Shown here piece by piece: positions 1-12,419 of a stretch of DNA of 64,000 nt. Origin of the DNA: Sepiola atlantica (lineage: Eukaryota; Mollusca; Cephalopoda; Sepiida; Sepiolidae). Position numbers and translations under genes: made by a program. Location: contig OY744522.1 of NCBI GenBank assembly GCA_963556195.1, positions 35,719,483 to 35,783,482 of the forward strand. Direction: 5' to 3'. The notes below the pieces were generated by a model that saw only the letters and a list, made by a program, of their open reading frames with translations, was not told where the DNA came from and made no database searches. How positions within the stretch are numbered: the first letter of the stretch is position 1; every line of letters starts with the position of its first letter.

Positions 1-199
1 CCATTTCGGGGCCTTTTGACCCCCTGGGGGGCTAACCAGATTTTTTTCAAACATCGGAGAATGACACTTTCTAACCTGACCAAAGTTACAACTTCATGCA
101 AAATTTCAGAGAAATTCAATGGATGGTTGCGGAGAAAAATCCGGACGGACATGCCTCAAAACATAAGTCCCCCGATTTTATAAATCGGGGGACCAATAA
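1..199. other. Non-coding left edge with a short palindrome
   Basis: No coding signal is seen. Positions 167-193 form an almost perfect hairpin (12-bp arms, GTCCCCCGATTT paired with AAATCGGGGGAC, 3-nt centre). The first 30 bases are GC-rich with runs of C and G, unlike the AT-rich surroundings, and may be the end of an element cut by the window edge. Confidence 0.4.
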
Positions 200-945
200 A
201 GCTGAGAAACGGCAACGACATAAACTCTGTCCAGAAATGCGTATACCTAAACAGCAACATCGCGGAAATTAACATTAAAATTCGCAAAGGCAAAGCCTGG
301 GTGTTCTGGAGGGACTACGCACCATTTTGAAGACAATCTTAAGAGGAACTTTTTAGGACCACTGTGGAATCGATCTTCCTCTACGGATACTAACAGCAAG
401 AAGCATCACTTGGTAGAACATACACAACGATGGACAGAAAGAAAACACCCAACAAAGAAACACCTATATGAACACCTTCCTCATATTTTAGGGAAAGAAG
501 GCTTCGACTTTGTTATGGTGCCGTACCTACCTACGGAGAACTACTGGACTCGTCCACCTTATAAATACGGGAAGCACGTGACACTTGTTCTCTTCTTCCC
601 AGGCAAACCGGCAATGGCGGTTGAGAGCACATCTCCTTGTATCTCTTTTCTTTCTATTATATAATATATACCTTTGTTCATTTAAACCATGTGTTCCTGT
701 GTCATTCATTCGGCCTTACCCAGGTCCACAACAGACTTTATGATCTCTTCTGGAGAAATACGTCAGGACTTGTGAGTGGCACCCTCCTATGGAGTCTATT
801 ACGCGGCAAAAGATCAATAGGAAACCCTCATTACACCTACATCGACCAACTTAAGAAGACTCTAGATGCGATCTGGATGACCTGCTGACAGCGAGGACTG
901 ACAGAGATGAGCGGAAGAAACGAGTCAGGAGAATCTGAGGAGAAT
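200..945 (+). pseudogene. RTE-like LINE, C-terminal reverse-transcriptase remnant
   Basis: This is a decayed tail of a non-LTR retrotransposon polyprotein. In shifting frames one reads pieces resembling the region after the RT catalytic core: KIRKGKAW near 275, a TTVESIFLYGY-like segment near 360-390, an HPTKKHLYEHLPHILGK segment at 446-500, then GKRSIGNPHYTYIDQLKK at 811-860 and DLDDLLTARTDRDERKKRVR at 867-930. Established knowledge: RTE-type LINEs carry a conserved C-terminal stretch of this kind ending in a basic tail. Several frameshifts and an unrelated-looking stretch near 640-710 show it is dead. The assignment to the RTE group is from remembered motifs. Confidence 0.6.
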
Positions 946-1369
946 TCTCCATCTGAGTGCTTGCTTGATTTATTGAAAGAAAATATTGTCTAAACAAACC
1001 ACGTCAGTCTGCAGTTAAAGACATATTTATATCTGCCTCGACAGTGAATAGACCGAAATTTCAACTGAAGTTTATGGGTGGAATTTAACAAACAAAAAAA
1101 AAGAAGCTAAGTGTCTTATTATTTTATTCTTGAATCTTCTCTTTCTAAAATAATCCATGTATTAACATTGCGATGAGTATCTAGTTAAATAATTTTTTCC
1201 CAGGTTTTTTATTTCTTGACTGTTCAAAAAATCTTTATCTTGTCTTTTTCTTTTCTTGCTAACATTCTGCTAGGTTATAGAGGGGTCACTGGCGTTCGGG
1301 GTTGAAAGAGGGTGGAGAGGTAAACCTATCTTAAACTTTCTGTTCCCTTTTTAGTATGCAATTGAACTT

Positions 1370-1372
<3 letters not shown>
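946..1372. other. AT-rich non-coding interval
   Basis: No open frame or repeat motif is recognised. It separates the LINE tail from a (TA)n tract. Confidence 0.5.

Positions 1373-1434
<62 letters not shown>
1373..1434. repeat. (TA)n microsatellite
   Basis: About 31 uninterrupted TA dinucleotides are seen directly, immediately before LINE copy A. Confidence 0.97.
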
Positions 1435-1436
<2 letters not shown>

Positions 1437-2299
1437 ATGTTTTTTTTGTTGTTTTTTTGTTTTTTTACCTGCGGGGGGTAGGAAATACTCGACTAGTACA
1501 CGGGCGCAGGCTATCTTTACCCCTCTCGGGGTGTTGGACCCGTAAGACCTCGTAAGGCTATCCATCTAAGAGAAGAAAATCTCTGACAAAAGAACCTTGC
1601 TACCAGCTACTTACGCCGTGGGAGTAAAGCGTTGGGGGGAGGCCTCCTTAGTCCTGATCGACAACCTTCCTAGAGTTGGAATCTCGAACAAAATATCCGG
1701 TTTGCAAACCTACAATTGCTTAAGGAGTACATAGGTTCTGCCTATCGCCGGCCCTTGCACTCCTTCTTTGTTTATTAGTCAGGCGCAGAGGTAACAGCGC
1801 TGGGACGCCTCTAAACACTCAGTGCCTAGCCTTGTTTCCTTACTAGGACAATGAACGCCGTTCTCTTTCTCTCTATTTGGGCAACTTGGGGAAATTTTTT
1901 TCGTTACTAAGTCTTACATGACCAGTCTGGGTCTCTCTTGTTCCGACAGGTTGAGGGTACAGGTTAGACAACTTGTCTGGCTGCTGTTTCCGACTGACAG
2001 CAAGGAACCCAAACTCTTGTGTAGCGCCAAGAACGGCTGCTCCATCATCAGTTGCATAATACCGTGGGTAGTTGTATGTGCCATGTCGCGCATGGAAAGG
2101 GACCCTGCAATTATCTCCGGTGGGCTTTCCCGAGGCCACAACCCCCATGGACCAGGTCGTGACTAATGGACCGGTTGTGTGAGCTTATTGGCACCAAACA
2201 AGTACCCACCTTGGCCAACCCACTCTATAATCAAACCAAACATGTCATTACAAAGAAATAAAAGCAAACCTAAACCAGACACCCAACAAATACCACTTT

Positions 2300-3115
2300 C
2301 GCCTCCGCCCTTGATATCCGTAACTTAGAACCAACATCAACCACGTAGAAACCTTTTTCCTGAAAAACTCCCCGGATATCCTAGCTCTTAGTGAAACTAA
2401 CCTTCAATCCTCAATCTCCTCTCACCACTTTGACATGACTGACAACCTCCTACTCTACCGTAAAGACTCTGACAAACACATGCACGGGCTAGGAGTTTAT
2501 GTTCGGAACACCCTCCCCCTGACTAGAGAACATAGGTTGGAATCAGATTACCACGACTACATGTGCTTTAGATTGACTTTACATCACAGCGTCAGTTACT
2601 TATATTTCTTATACCGCTCCCCGTCGACCCAGGACTGTACTCTGCTAAACTCTGTCTCTGAAAGCATAGATAGAACACTCTTAATTGACTCGAATGCCCA
2701 GATACATGTATTTGGGGATTTTTATGCTCACCACGGCGACTGGTTGGGATTCTCCAGCCTTACTGACGCAGCCGGCGACTCTACGTATAATTTCTCTTTA
2801 GCTCACTCCCTCTCTCAGACTGTCGATTTTCCGACCCGCATCCCCGATCGAGTAGACCAACAAGCCTCACTTCTAGACCTCTTCTTGACCTCAATGCCCG
2901 AGGCTTGTGTGACGAAAGCTAATAGCCCACTCGGGAATGCTGATCACATTGTGCTAATGATACATATCACCCTAAAAAGTCGTCCAAAAGCTGATGAACC
3001 GTTGCTCAAAGCAACAAGATACTACATGCAGGCTGATTTTGAGTCAATCAGAGATCACATCAGCGACGCCCCATGGAGGGAAACCTTCTCACTCCCTGAT
3101 CAGTGTGCAAATTAG
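2300..3115 (+). pseudogene. LINE copy A endonuclease domain (EEP/APE-like)
   Basis: This is the N-terminal part of ORF2, expected to nick the target DNA to prime reverse transcription. Frames before 2,435 give NSPDILALSETNL, the endonuclease ETN/ETH-type motif. After 2,435 an open stretch of 226 codons includes LGVYVRN, a VFGDF block (usually GDFN, the N here replaced by Y), DFPTRIPDR, LLDLFLTS, and LGNADH near the end, the place of the family SDH motif. The frame is broken between 2,300 and 2,435 and ends at a stop after QCAN. The catalytic-type Asp and His blocks are visible, but the Asn to Tyr change at GDF(N) suggests loss of function. Confidence 0.85.
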
Positions 3116-3545
3116 TTAACTGAATAAGTCAAAGCAAGCATTGAAGCCTATGTCCCCATGCGAAAATTCTTTAGCAAGCCCCACTCTCCTCAATGGTTCA
3201 CCTTGGAATGTGCAGTTGCCATTTCTGAGAGGCAACAAGCATTCCGTAAATTCGGCCGCCATAAGTCAGCTACTAATAGACATAAATGTATAGAGTCAAG
3301 AAATAATTACAAGGCCGTGATAGGCGAAGCGAAGAGAAAATATAGTGAGTTAACAAAAAAACGCATCCAGTCACAGAAACTAGGTACTCGCGATTTCTGG
3401 AAAATCTACAATAGTGTAGTGAATAATGGTTAATCAACGATTCCCCCACTATCAAACCACAATTATGCCGTTTGCACGGCCACTGATAAGGCTGAACTAC
3501 TTGCCCAGCGTTTCGCTTCTAACTCTACTTTAGAATCAGATAACG
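3116..3545 (+). pseudogene. LINE copy A linker between endonuclease and RT
   Basis: A basic, lysine/arginine-rich open segment (3,158-3,433) ends in RDFWKIYNSVVNNG. This is the usual pre-RT linker of this LINE family and recurs in copy C as DFWKIFNSVVNNG. It lies in a different frame from both neighbours. Confidence 0.75.
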
Positions 3546-4995
3546 ACCCCCTCCCTGAATTTCCTTTTGCGGACCGAAGCCACACTTGATAACCTGGTCA
3601 TCACCCCATCCCAGGTCAGAGACATCATAAAAAACCTTGACACCTCTAAAGCTTGTGGGCCTGATCTTATACCTGTAATAGTAATAAAGAAATGCTCTGC
3701 TGAACTGGCCCCTGTCCTCTTCAAACTCTACAATAAATGCCTAGCTGAATCTTGCTTCTCCGATAGTAGGAAAATTGCCTCTGTGGTACCAGTCTACAAT
3801 GGTTCTGGGAATAGAACCGATCCTCAGAACTACCGCCCAATCAGTCTACTGCCGATCTTTGCCAAAATCTTTGAATCCTTAATCATTCTAGCGATAGTAC
3901 AGCACTTAGTTAATGCTAAACTTCTTTCTGATCGCCAGTATGAATTTAGACAAGCAAGATCTACTGCAGATATCCTAACGGTCATCTCTGAACGCATGTA
4001 TCATACACTCGACAAGGCAGGTTAAGCTAGGTCAGTAGCACTTGATATATCCAAGGCCTTTAACAAGGTATAACATAAAAGGTATGGCATAAAGGGCTTC
4101 TCCTGAAAATATGCTTATACGGTATTACTGGGCAACTACTTAATATAATTAGATCCTTCCTAAACAAAAGAAATATCCAGGTTGTCCTCGATGGCCGTTC
4201 ATCTAAGCAACATGACATAAATGCTGGTGTACCCCAGGGATCTATCCTTGGACCTTTGTTGTTCCTGATCTATATAAACGATCTCCCTGATGACATAGAG
4301 TCTAAGATTGGTTTATTTGCTGACGACACCACGCTTTACTCTCGCCATGTTGGCAAAACAGATGCGATCATATCCGAGGCAATGGCTGAATCTTTAGAAA
4401 ATGACCTCCAGGCTGTAATAGATTGGGGTCATAAATGGTTGGTAACTTTTAATGCCGCAAAGACAAAGCTCCTTTCCTTCAATAACTACAAGAAGCCTCT
4501 CCAACCACCGATTGTCATGGCAAATAACACCCTACCTGAGAGTTCATCATTCAAACTCCTCGGCCTAAACTTCACAGGTAACATGAATTGGAACAAATAC
4601 ATTGAAGACATTGCCAAGGCTGCCGCAAAGAAGGTTAGCTCCCTCTACCGTGCTAGTAAACTCCTCACACCTGACATTATCCTATATCTCTACAAAGCCA
4701 CCATTCGCCCATGCATGGAGTATTGTTTCCACATCTGGGTTGGTGCATCATCTACTTGTCTCTCCCTCCTTGACAAGGTCCAAAAAAGAGTCGCCAACCT
4801 AATAGGTCCCTCACTGTCAACCAAACTCCAGTCCCTGTCCCATCGCCGCAATGTAGCATCCTTATGTTTGTTTTACAAATACTTCAATGGATTATGCTCC
4901 GATGAATTGGCTACTCCGGTGCCCCCTCGACGTAAATTCACTAGACTAACTCGACAATCAACTAAATCTCATTCATTCACTGTGGAGGTCCGCAT
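3546..4995 (+). pseudogene. LINE copy A reverse transcriptase domain
   Basis: This is the RNA-dependent DNA polymerase core. The first block (3,567-4,025) has SKACGPDLIPV, an NYRPISLLPIFAKIFE motif and a FRQARSTADIL segment. After a damaged stretch (4,026-4,200) the frame gives a GVPQGSILGPLLFLIYINDLP-like block near 4,215-4,285 and then FADDTTLYS at about 4,315, the catalytic aspartates. The thumb and C-terminal part follow: NNYKKPLQPP, FKLLGLNFTG, RPCMEYCFHIW and a VQKRVANL motif. There are at least two frameshifts. Copy A ends at about 4,992 with an abrupt change to unrelated AT-rich sequence, so the true C-terminus and 3' UTR are missing. Confidence 0.9.
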
Positions 4996-5639
4996 ATGCT
5001 TTAATATTATATACTTATAAAATTATATATTATGTATGTATATTAGTCTCAGTATTTACTTCAACAGTTCATTGTGACACAATGAGCATTTCTACTCGTG
5101 CAATATTAATGATATATGATTGGCGTAAATTTCCCGAGAGAAAAGAAAGAAGAAAGGGTGTTAGAAAGCTGTCCCTTTTTTCTTTCTTTTCATTTTGCAC
5201 TATTTTCATTTTTTAAATAAGTTACTTACTCGTCTATTTTTTTTTTTTCATTACTTTTACTAAAAAGGTCCTGGTCGACTATTTTCAATTGTTTATTGAT
5301 AAAACTAAAATAACATTTTGTCAACTAACGACGAACTACTACAAATCGGCTTTGTTTTCAAAAAGAAAGAAATCTTTACTTGCCTCACTATTTTCAATCA
5401 ATTACGGGGAAAACACTTGAGAAAAAATAATTAGGAAAATCTACTCGTGTAATGTACCCCTACAAGTGTATTTTTACTTTTGCAAAAATGTATACACACA
5501 TTTCAAAATGTATGCACACATTACGGAAATCGGAAAATAACAACAAACTTAATAACTAAATATTTAGAAAAAATGTTTAATCGGAATTGAAATACGTAAT
5601 GTTGTCAGAATCGGGAGAAATATTGGAATCGTCCCACTA

Positions 5640-5643
<4 letters not shown>
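4996..5643. other. AT-rich non-coding interval
   Basis: No coding or repeat family is recognised. It has many short homopolymer runs. Confidence 0.5.

Positions 5644-5717
<74 letters not shown>
5644..5717. repeat. (TA)n microsatellite
   Basis: A long uninterrupted TA tract, one of a pair. Between the two tracts the phrase AAAATCCTCATAGA occurs twice (near 5,740 and 5,840). Confidence 0.97.
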
Positions 5718-5718
<1 letters not shown>

Positions 5719-5887
5719 TCGTTTGGAAAAGGAGAAGAAAAAATCCTCATAGAGAAAGAAGAAAAGTTTACGAAGTGATTCATATTTGTTTCCCCTTCTT
5801 CTGTTTCTTTTTTCCTCTTTTGTCATATAAATCATTAAAAAAATCCTCATAGATAATAATGGCAGTGTGTCCAACATTATTTCACTG

Positions 5888-5890
<3 letters not shown>

Positions 5891-5947
<57 letters not shown>
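5891..5947. repeat. (TA)n microsatellite
   Basis: The second TA tract of the pair. Confidence 0.97.
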
Positions 5948-5950
<3 letters not shown>

Positions 5951-6599
5951 ATCTAAAGACAGCTGTTTGGTTGTCTACGACTCATTAGTTTGGCTGATGT
6001 AGAAAGTGTATTCATGCATGGATTTGAAACCTGAACGGCCAGTTACATACAAATTCAACCAACAGTGTAAGTACCTCAACCCTGTGCCAAAAATGACAGT
6101 AGAAGAAATTCAATGTAGCCTCTCTCTGTGCAAATATTTTGATTATGCTTGTCAGAAACCTGAGAAATTCATTCTTTACAGATTGTTGCTTTACGCTAAT
6201 GGGAAACCGTTCTTTTCTCTACGAGACCCCTCGACCTATAGATAGGCGGCAAATACATAAATAAAATATAGCTATGCGGGTATATATATAAAGGTAATTT
6301 TTAGAAGGCAATATACACTGAAACAAATTAAGACATATACAAGTGGAATGAGTTTTGTAGTTTTCAGTTTTTATTAATATAATTTGTTTTTATATTTCAA
6401 TTTATCGTCAGTGCGGTTTGATACAGGTTCCGTATAACATAATATTTCGGGAACAAATTCCCTTTCGCAGATGTGTGTTCAATTTTATTTCGAATGTGCA
6501 GACGAAACCTTTAGTAGTAGTTCAGCAGAAAATGTGATGAATTGAAATTTTTTTTTTTCTTTCAAAAATTCTCAATGAAAATAATAATCTCCGGATCAA
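5948..6599. other. Non-coding interval with one unrecognised 79-codon frame
   Basis: An open frame at 6,006-6,245 (plus strand) reads like ordinary protein, with motifs TVEEIQCSL and CQKPEKFILYRLLLY. I recognise no family and see no other support. The rest is AT-rich. Confidence 0.35.
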
Positions 6600-7665
6600 T
6601 GACAATAAAGACCCTGGAACCTGTGGTGAATGGTCCGGCCCAGCAGGTGTTCCATGACACGGCAGTGTAGACCCAGTTGTCATTCTGCCACTGCGAAAAG
6701 GCTTGAATGTTGGTTCTTGGAACCTCCTGACATTGCTAGATATAGAATCAGTTGAATCACGTTATGGATGGCGGTCTGCAAAAGAATAGAAACGTTAATA
6801 TATTGATATTATGGTATTATCAGAGTGGTGGAGCAGAAGGCAGTAAACGAGATGCTGGCGTTGGGGTTTGTTGTTACCAAAGTAATTTCATAAAAGTTCG
6901 AGAAACTACCATGTGGTTATAGTGATCGTTTAATATTTATTTCGGCGTCTTTGGTACAGGTTAAGTATTTGACCTTGATTAGTGCCTATGCTCAAACGTT
7001 TAATTTAAGTAAAGATGAAACACTTGCGTTATATTTATCTCTCAAACAAGTAATATTGAAGCTTCTTCGTGAAGACATAGTTGTCGTAGTTGGAGACTTA
7101 AATGCACGGGTAGAAAATGGTTTGGAAGACTTCGGAAATGTTATGGCGACAGGTTTTCCCAAAAACTTTGTGATCTTATGCAGCATTTCTGGAATGTTGA
7201 AGACATACCAGAAAATTGGAAAGATACATTAATTGTGATCTTGTTCAAGGGGAAGGATGCTAGAAATGATTGTGGTAACTCTCGTGGGATAGCATTACTG
7301 GACATGTGTAGGATTTTGTTAGATTACAACAACACATTGTAGATGATGTTCTCTCAGAGTCTCAATGTGGTTTGAGAAATGGTAGGGGAACAGTTATCAT
7401 GATCTTTTCTGTTAGTGTCTTGAGCAACACATTGGTTTGTACCATATTTTTATAAACTTCATGAAGGCATTTAGCACAGTCAATAGAAATATGTTGTGGT
7501 GCATTCTACAGAAGCTTGGGTGTCCCCAAAATTTGTGAAGATGATTCGGCTTTTGTCTGACGGTATGAAAGCACGGGTAATCGTTGCTGAGCAGCTTTCT
7601 TGAACCAATATCAGTAGACATACGTACACCGACACTTTTTTACTCTTATTAACCTCAAACAATGC
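6600..7665 (+). pseudogene. RTE-like LINE, 5' half (endonuclease plus start of RT)
   Basis: Read across frameshifts, it gives an LNVGSWNLLTLL-like start near 6,705 (family form: NIGTWNVRTLL), LTLISAYAQTFN near 6,970, and VVVGDLNARVENG at 7,087-7,125, the endonuclease GDFNARVG motif. It then jumps directly to an RT segment, DIPENWKDTLIVILFKGKD at about 7,205-7,260, followed by GNSRGIALL. Between endonuclease and RT the family normally has several hundred bases more, so an internal deletion is inferred. The RT continues to a DGMKARV-like block (7,560) and an L/A-PTLF-like block near 7,643, where homology stops next to LINE copy B. The missing catalytic FADD part appears at 12,430, on the same strand. 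Confidence 0.75.
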
Positions 7666-7689
7666 ACATTGCAACAGGGACGTATCAGG

Positions 7690-10600
7690 GACACTCTAAG
7701 TAGGGAGTTGAGCAGTGAGATGTCTGTTCGAATTACATTTAAATTTCTGTATGTTAGTAGTCAGGGAAGTATGGAAACAGGGAGAGAATTCCAAAGTCTA
7801 GTATTTCGAAGGAAAAAAATTATTAGAGTAGAAAACTTTCCGGAATCTGGGGACCTCTACAGTGAAGGGTGGGATTTTGCTGCTTGTCGGATTAGTCGGA
7901 GGTATTTACGTCGAGGGGACACAAGTGCCACGAGTTCGTCGGGGCACATTCCATTAAATATTTGTAAAGCAAACACATGGATGCAACATTGCGGCGATGG
8001 GACAGGGGGTTAAGCTTTGTTGACAGTACGAGACCTATTAGATTAGAGACTCTTTTTTAACCTTGTCTAATAGGAGGAAACTAGTGGTAGATGCATCAGC
8101 CCAGATGTGGCAACAATACTCCATGCATGGACGAATGGTGGCTTTGTAGGGATATAGGATACTGGCAGGCGTGAGTAGTTTACTAGCGCGGTAGAGGAAG
8201 CCCACCTCCATTGCAGCAGCATTGGCAATGTGTTCTATGTATTTTTCCAATTTATATTTTCCTTTGAATGTCAGGGCCGAGGAGTTTCAATGATGAACTC
8301 TTAGGTAGAGTGTTATTAGCTATGGCAATCGGTGATTGAGAAGGTTTCTTGTAATTGTTAAACGGAAAAAGCTTTGTCTTAGTAGCATTAAATGTTACCA
8401 TCAATTTATGTCTCCATTCCATTAAGACTGGAGTTCATTTTCTAAGGTTTCAGACATTGCTTTGGATATGTGAACATTAGCTTTTTTCCATATGTCTGGT
8501 ATATAGCGTGGTGTCATCAGAAAATTTACCCATCTCTGACACAATTTCATCAGGGGTTTTGTTTATGATTATCAGAAATAATAAAATTCCAAAGATCGAC
8601 CCGCATTAATGTCGTTTTTTTTGGGGGGGGGTGCACGGCCATCGATGGCAACCTGGTTTTCTCTTGTCTAAGAAAGATCTGATTATATTAAGTATTCGTC
8701 CAGTAACACCGTATGATTTAATTTTCATGAGAATAACTTCATGCCAGACCTTATCAAAGGCTTTGGATATATCAAGGGTTTCCACTTTTACTTCCCCTGC
8801 CTTATCCATGCATGGTATATGAGTTCAGAATATCTGCAGTCAGAAAGAAGTTCATCATTTACGAGATGGTGGACTAGCAGTTGATTGATTAATGACTCAG
8901 ATATTTTAGCGATAGGGCGATAATCGAGCGGGTCAGTTCTTTCGCTAAAATTCTTGAATACTAATACCACAACGGCAATTTTCTAGCTATCAAGGAAGCA
9001 AGATTCGACAAGCATTTGTTGTAGAATTTGGAGAGAAGCCAAACATTTCTTTAGTAGTATAGCAGTAATAATATCAGGCCCACACGCTTTGGAGGTGTCT
9101 AGGTTTTTTATGATATCACAGACATGGGAAGGGGTGATGATCAGATAATCGAGTGTGGCTTCTGCCGCAATTGGAAATTTGGGAGGAGTGGTTTATGGAG
9201 TCTATGGTGGAGTTGGAGGCTAACCACCGAGCAAATAGTGTAGCCTTCTAGGTTGCCGTGCAAGTAACATCATGGTTATTGGATATTATTCACCCCACTA
9301 TTATTAATTTTCCAGAAATCGCGAATTCTTAATTTCTGCGACACAATGCGTTTCCTGATAATTCTGCGATTTCAATCTTACAAAGATTTCAATCTTACAA
9401 ATAAACTTTTGCTTATTTGCATCTGACTCATGGCGGCTGGGTCAGCGGAAAGCTTGCTGCTTTTGCGCAATGCCAGCTGCACAAGTTGAAGTGAACAATT
9501 GGGGAGAGTGGAGCTTTCTATAAAAAAAAATCCCCTTTGACCCATTAAGTTGCCTCGTTTGCGAACTGTTCAGTCGGAAGAGAAAAGATTTTACTCCATG
9601 GGGAATCTCTGATGTTATCTCTGATGAATTCCCAATCAGCCTTTTAGAAGTATCTCGTCATTTTTAGCAACGGCTCTTCAGCTGGTGGTCGAAGGTTAAG
9701 GGTGATATCTACCAGTATCACAAGATGATCAGCGTTCCTGAGTGGGCTATCGGAATTCGTCACAAAAGCCTCATATAGTGTAGTCAGAAATAGATCAAGA
9801 AGTGGGGCTTGCTGATCCTCACGATCTAGGAGACGGGCCTGCGAAAGGCAATTAAATATAAAGAAACTATGCGTGCTGCTATTAAATGAGAAACCGATAC
9901 AATTACTGTGTTTGACATTAAAATTTTCAAATACATGTATTTAGATGCTAGTATCTAAAGAGAGTGCTGCATCTATACTATCAGACATCGTTGAGCAGGG
10001 TACAGTCCTGGGTCGAAGGAGAACGGTAGAGAAAATATAAGTAACTAACGCAGTGTTGCAAGGGTAGTCGAACACATATGAATGTCTAATCATACGAATA
10101 TAGACTCCAAGTCCGTGCATATGTCTGTATTAGCCCTTAAAGCAGAGTGGGGGGTATCCAACCATGTTCAAAGCGATTGGAGGAGATTGAGGATTGTGTA
10201 GGTTAGTTTCACTTAGTGCTAAGCTATCCGGGGAGTTTACAAGAAGAAATGATTCTACATCGTCTAGATTAGTTCTAAGCCCTCGGATATTTGTGAACGC
10301 GAGCCTCAAGAGAGGAGACGAATGTGTTTTGTGTCTGGTTTGATCGTATTTTTTGTTTGTGATTTCATTTAATTGTTTTAGTTTTAGGGTAGAGTGGGTT
10401 AGGCAAAGTGAGTGGCGCACACAAGTAGAATATTAGCCGAGTCTTCCTCTATAAAGCCAACCGGAGATAAGTGCAGGGTCCCTTTTCCGTGCGCGACATG
10501 GCATTACAGTTATCTCGATATTATACAACTGTTGATAGAGCAACCGCTCTTAGTGCTACCTAAGAGTTAGGGATACTTCACTACCAGTCTAAAACAGCAG

Positions 10601-11130
10601 CCAGACAAGCTGTCAAACCTGTACACTCAACATGTCAGATAAAAGAGGCCCAGGCTAGTCCTGTGAAAATAAGTGGCAAGCAAGCATCCCCAAATTGTCC
10701 AGTTTGAGAAAAAGAGAGATGGTAGTACGGCGTTTATTATCCTAGTCAGGAAACACGGTCAAACACTAGGTTCTCTTCCAAGTCCCTGTAATGGTACCTC
10801 TGCATCTGGCTAATAGACAAGGAAGGAGTATGAAAATCGAGCGATAAGCAGAGCCTACGTACTCCTTAAGCAATTTTCGATTTTCAAACCGGATAATTTG
10901 TTCGAATCTCCAGCTCTATGAAGGTTATCGACCAGAACTAGGGAGACCTCCTCCCCCAGTTGTTCGGTGGCATGGCGTATGAGGTCAGTAGCACAGGTTT
11001 TACATCAGAATTTTCCTTCTTCTAGATGGATGTCCTGACAAGGTCCAAGGGTCCAAATCACCGAGAGGGATATCCCGCGCCTGGGTATTTTTGCGCCCCT
11101 GCCTGGGTAGATAAGAATAAGTTTCTACTT
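7690..11130 (-). mobile_element. LINE copy B, near full length, heavily decayed
   Basis: Same family as copy A, in reverse orientation. From its 5' end: an ORF1/5' region (about 11,130 to 10,440) alignable with 1,470-2,200; the ORF2 start (10,420-10,130) with LAFTNIRGLRTNLDDVES and ALSETNL; the endonuclease (10,120-9,430); the linker and RT (9,400-8,260) with recognisable ETLDISKAFDKVWHEV and DYRPIAKISES pieces; the thumb region (8,250-8,038, KLLTPASILYPYKAT); and a C-terminal region (8,030-7,690) absent from copy A. Many stops and frameshifts are present. It lies between the two halves of an RTE-like LINE and is inferred to have inserted there. Confidence 0.8.
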
Positions 11131-11649
11131 CGAATAAGTTTTGCTGGCTTTTCCCCCCCAAAAAAAAAATAAAATTTAAGACAAGTTTCCCCCTCATAAT
11201 AGGTAGAAAGGCGGTAAACTTAAAGCATGGGAAGCAAATCAATTTGCTTTAATTTATTAATTTCTTTTAAAGACACAACTCTTATTTGTTGAGAGAAAAG
11301 AAGAGAAGAATACAAGGAGCTTACATTTTGTTTTTATCTCTAAGACTTTTATTTCATTTTTTAACACTTTTGCCAGAGCCTCGTGTTACAGTTTAAGAAT
11401 ATTTTCAGCATGGTTCAACACACACGAGGAAATAAGAAAAAAATAGTTTTCAACAGAAATTAATAAAATACGATAAAAAATAAAGAAAAGTATTTGGTAA
11501 GTAAAGGAAACACAGAAGAAAATAAAAGAACATTTAGCTACGAAGAATTGAGGCTCTCTCCGCATACACCTGTACTGGACATCTGGCCGGTTATGGCCGG
11601 CGAATTTTATCAGTGCTTCCATAGAGTCAACTTACTTCGCTATGGTGGC

Positions 11650-11650
<1 letters not shown>
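11131..11650. other. AT-rich non-coding interval
   Basis: No family is recognised. Short open frames here are not protein-like. Confidence 0.45.

Positions 11651-11712
<62 letters not shown>
11651..11712. repeat. (TA)n microsatellite
   Basis: A TA tract with one TATTATA interruption near 11,675. Confidence 0.95.
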
Positions 11713-11715
<3 letters not shown>

Positions 11716-11763
11716 TGTCTATTCGATTTCGAAAATGATCACTTTTGGCGTATCGATGTGATA

Positions 11764-12066
11764 TTAGTGTAAAGGTTCCCAGTGAGAAGCGCGGATGTGG
11801 CTCTTCAAGCCTGCCAGACTTTTAGAAACCATACCACAGGGGTGGCAGGTGTTGTGATAAACTGAGTGGATGCCATAAATGAAGCCACCTCTTGTCCGTG
11901 CTTGAATTTGCAAAACATGCATTCGTTGATCATTCAACAAACATGCACGTGACATAGTTACCAAGTTGCAAGCTCGGCATCTTAGGTGTTTCATGTTTCC
12001 TTCATGTGCTGGAGGTGTCACGTCGCGTCTCTTCCTCGCTGCTCTCTTCTGCTGCTGGTGTTTCAT
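11764..12066 (-). pseudogene. C-terminal zinc-finger tail of a LINE polyprotein
   Basis: An open frame of 100 codons ends at a stop just inside 11,764. It starts basic (KRAARKRRD) and contains two finger-like blocks: CRACNLVTMSRACLLNDQRMH (C-x2-C with a distal H) and CHPCGMVSKSLAGLKSHIRASH, a C2H2 finger with the S-x-AGL-x-SH core. Established knowledge: many animal RTE-like LINEs end in such C2H2 fingers after a basic stretch, thought to help bind nucleic acid. No RT is seen upstream on the minus strand (12,067-12,400), so this is a 5'-truncated insertion or an isolated tail. A host zinc-finger gene is less likely because no further fingers follow. Confidence 0.6.
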
Positions 12067-12124
12067 CCTATTCTTTTCAAAAAGCTAGCTGCCTTCAAAA
12101 ATCGCTTTTCTCCACCTTGACCTA

Positions 12125-12126
<2 letters not shown>

Positions 12127-12207
<81 letters not shown>
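12127..12207. repeat. (TA)n microsatellite
   Basis: About 40 TA units. Confidence 0.97.
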
Positions 12208-12210
<3 letters not shown>

Positions 12211-12419
12211 TGTAACATGACAATTGTTTCGTGCACAAACAACCGGGAAGAAACATGTAATTACTAGCTGAATTTCGTTCATTCAGCTCGTCAGAAGACC
12301 AGAAGATCACTTCCAGATGAAAATCCTCAAGCAAAAACAAATTAAAAAACATATAAGGTTTCGTAGTTAGGTTGTTTGGCCTTACACGCCTTAGTGCCAA
12401 ATCCGAATTGCGAATTCAC

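Larger units (their letters stand above)
1460..4995 (+). mobile_element. LINE copy A (CR1/Jockey-type), 3'-truncated
   Basis: This is the most complete copy of the commonest LINE family here. The 5' part (about 1,460-2,240) aligns by eye with the reverse complement of copy B (to about 11,130). The ORF2 region follows: apurinic-like endonuclease, a linker, then reverse transcriptase. It stops inside the C-terminal domain at about 4,992 (TVEV), where copy B continues for roughly 300 more bases. Stops and frameshifts split ORF2 into at least four blocks, so it is inactive. Copies B, C and D belong to the same family. Placement in the CR1/Jockey group is inferred from the domain order and the FADD motif. 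Confidence 0.85.

Noticed and set aside
6006..6245. 79-codon open frame that looks like protein
   Set aside because: No family is recognised, there are no splice or neighbour clues, and similar lengths arise by chance in this window.
11764..12066. Host zinc-finger transcription factor
   Set aside because: There are only two irregular fingers, a basic lead-in and an immediate stop, which is the layout of LINE C-terminal ends. No additional finger exons were found.
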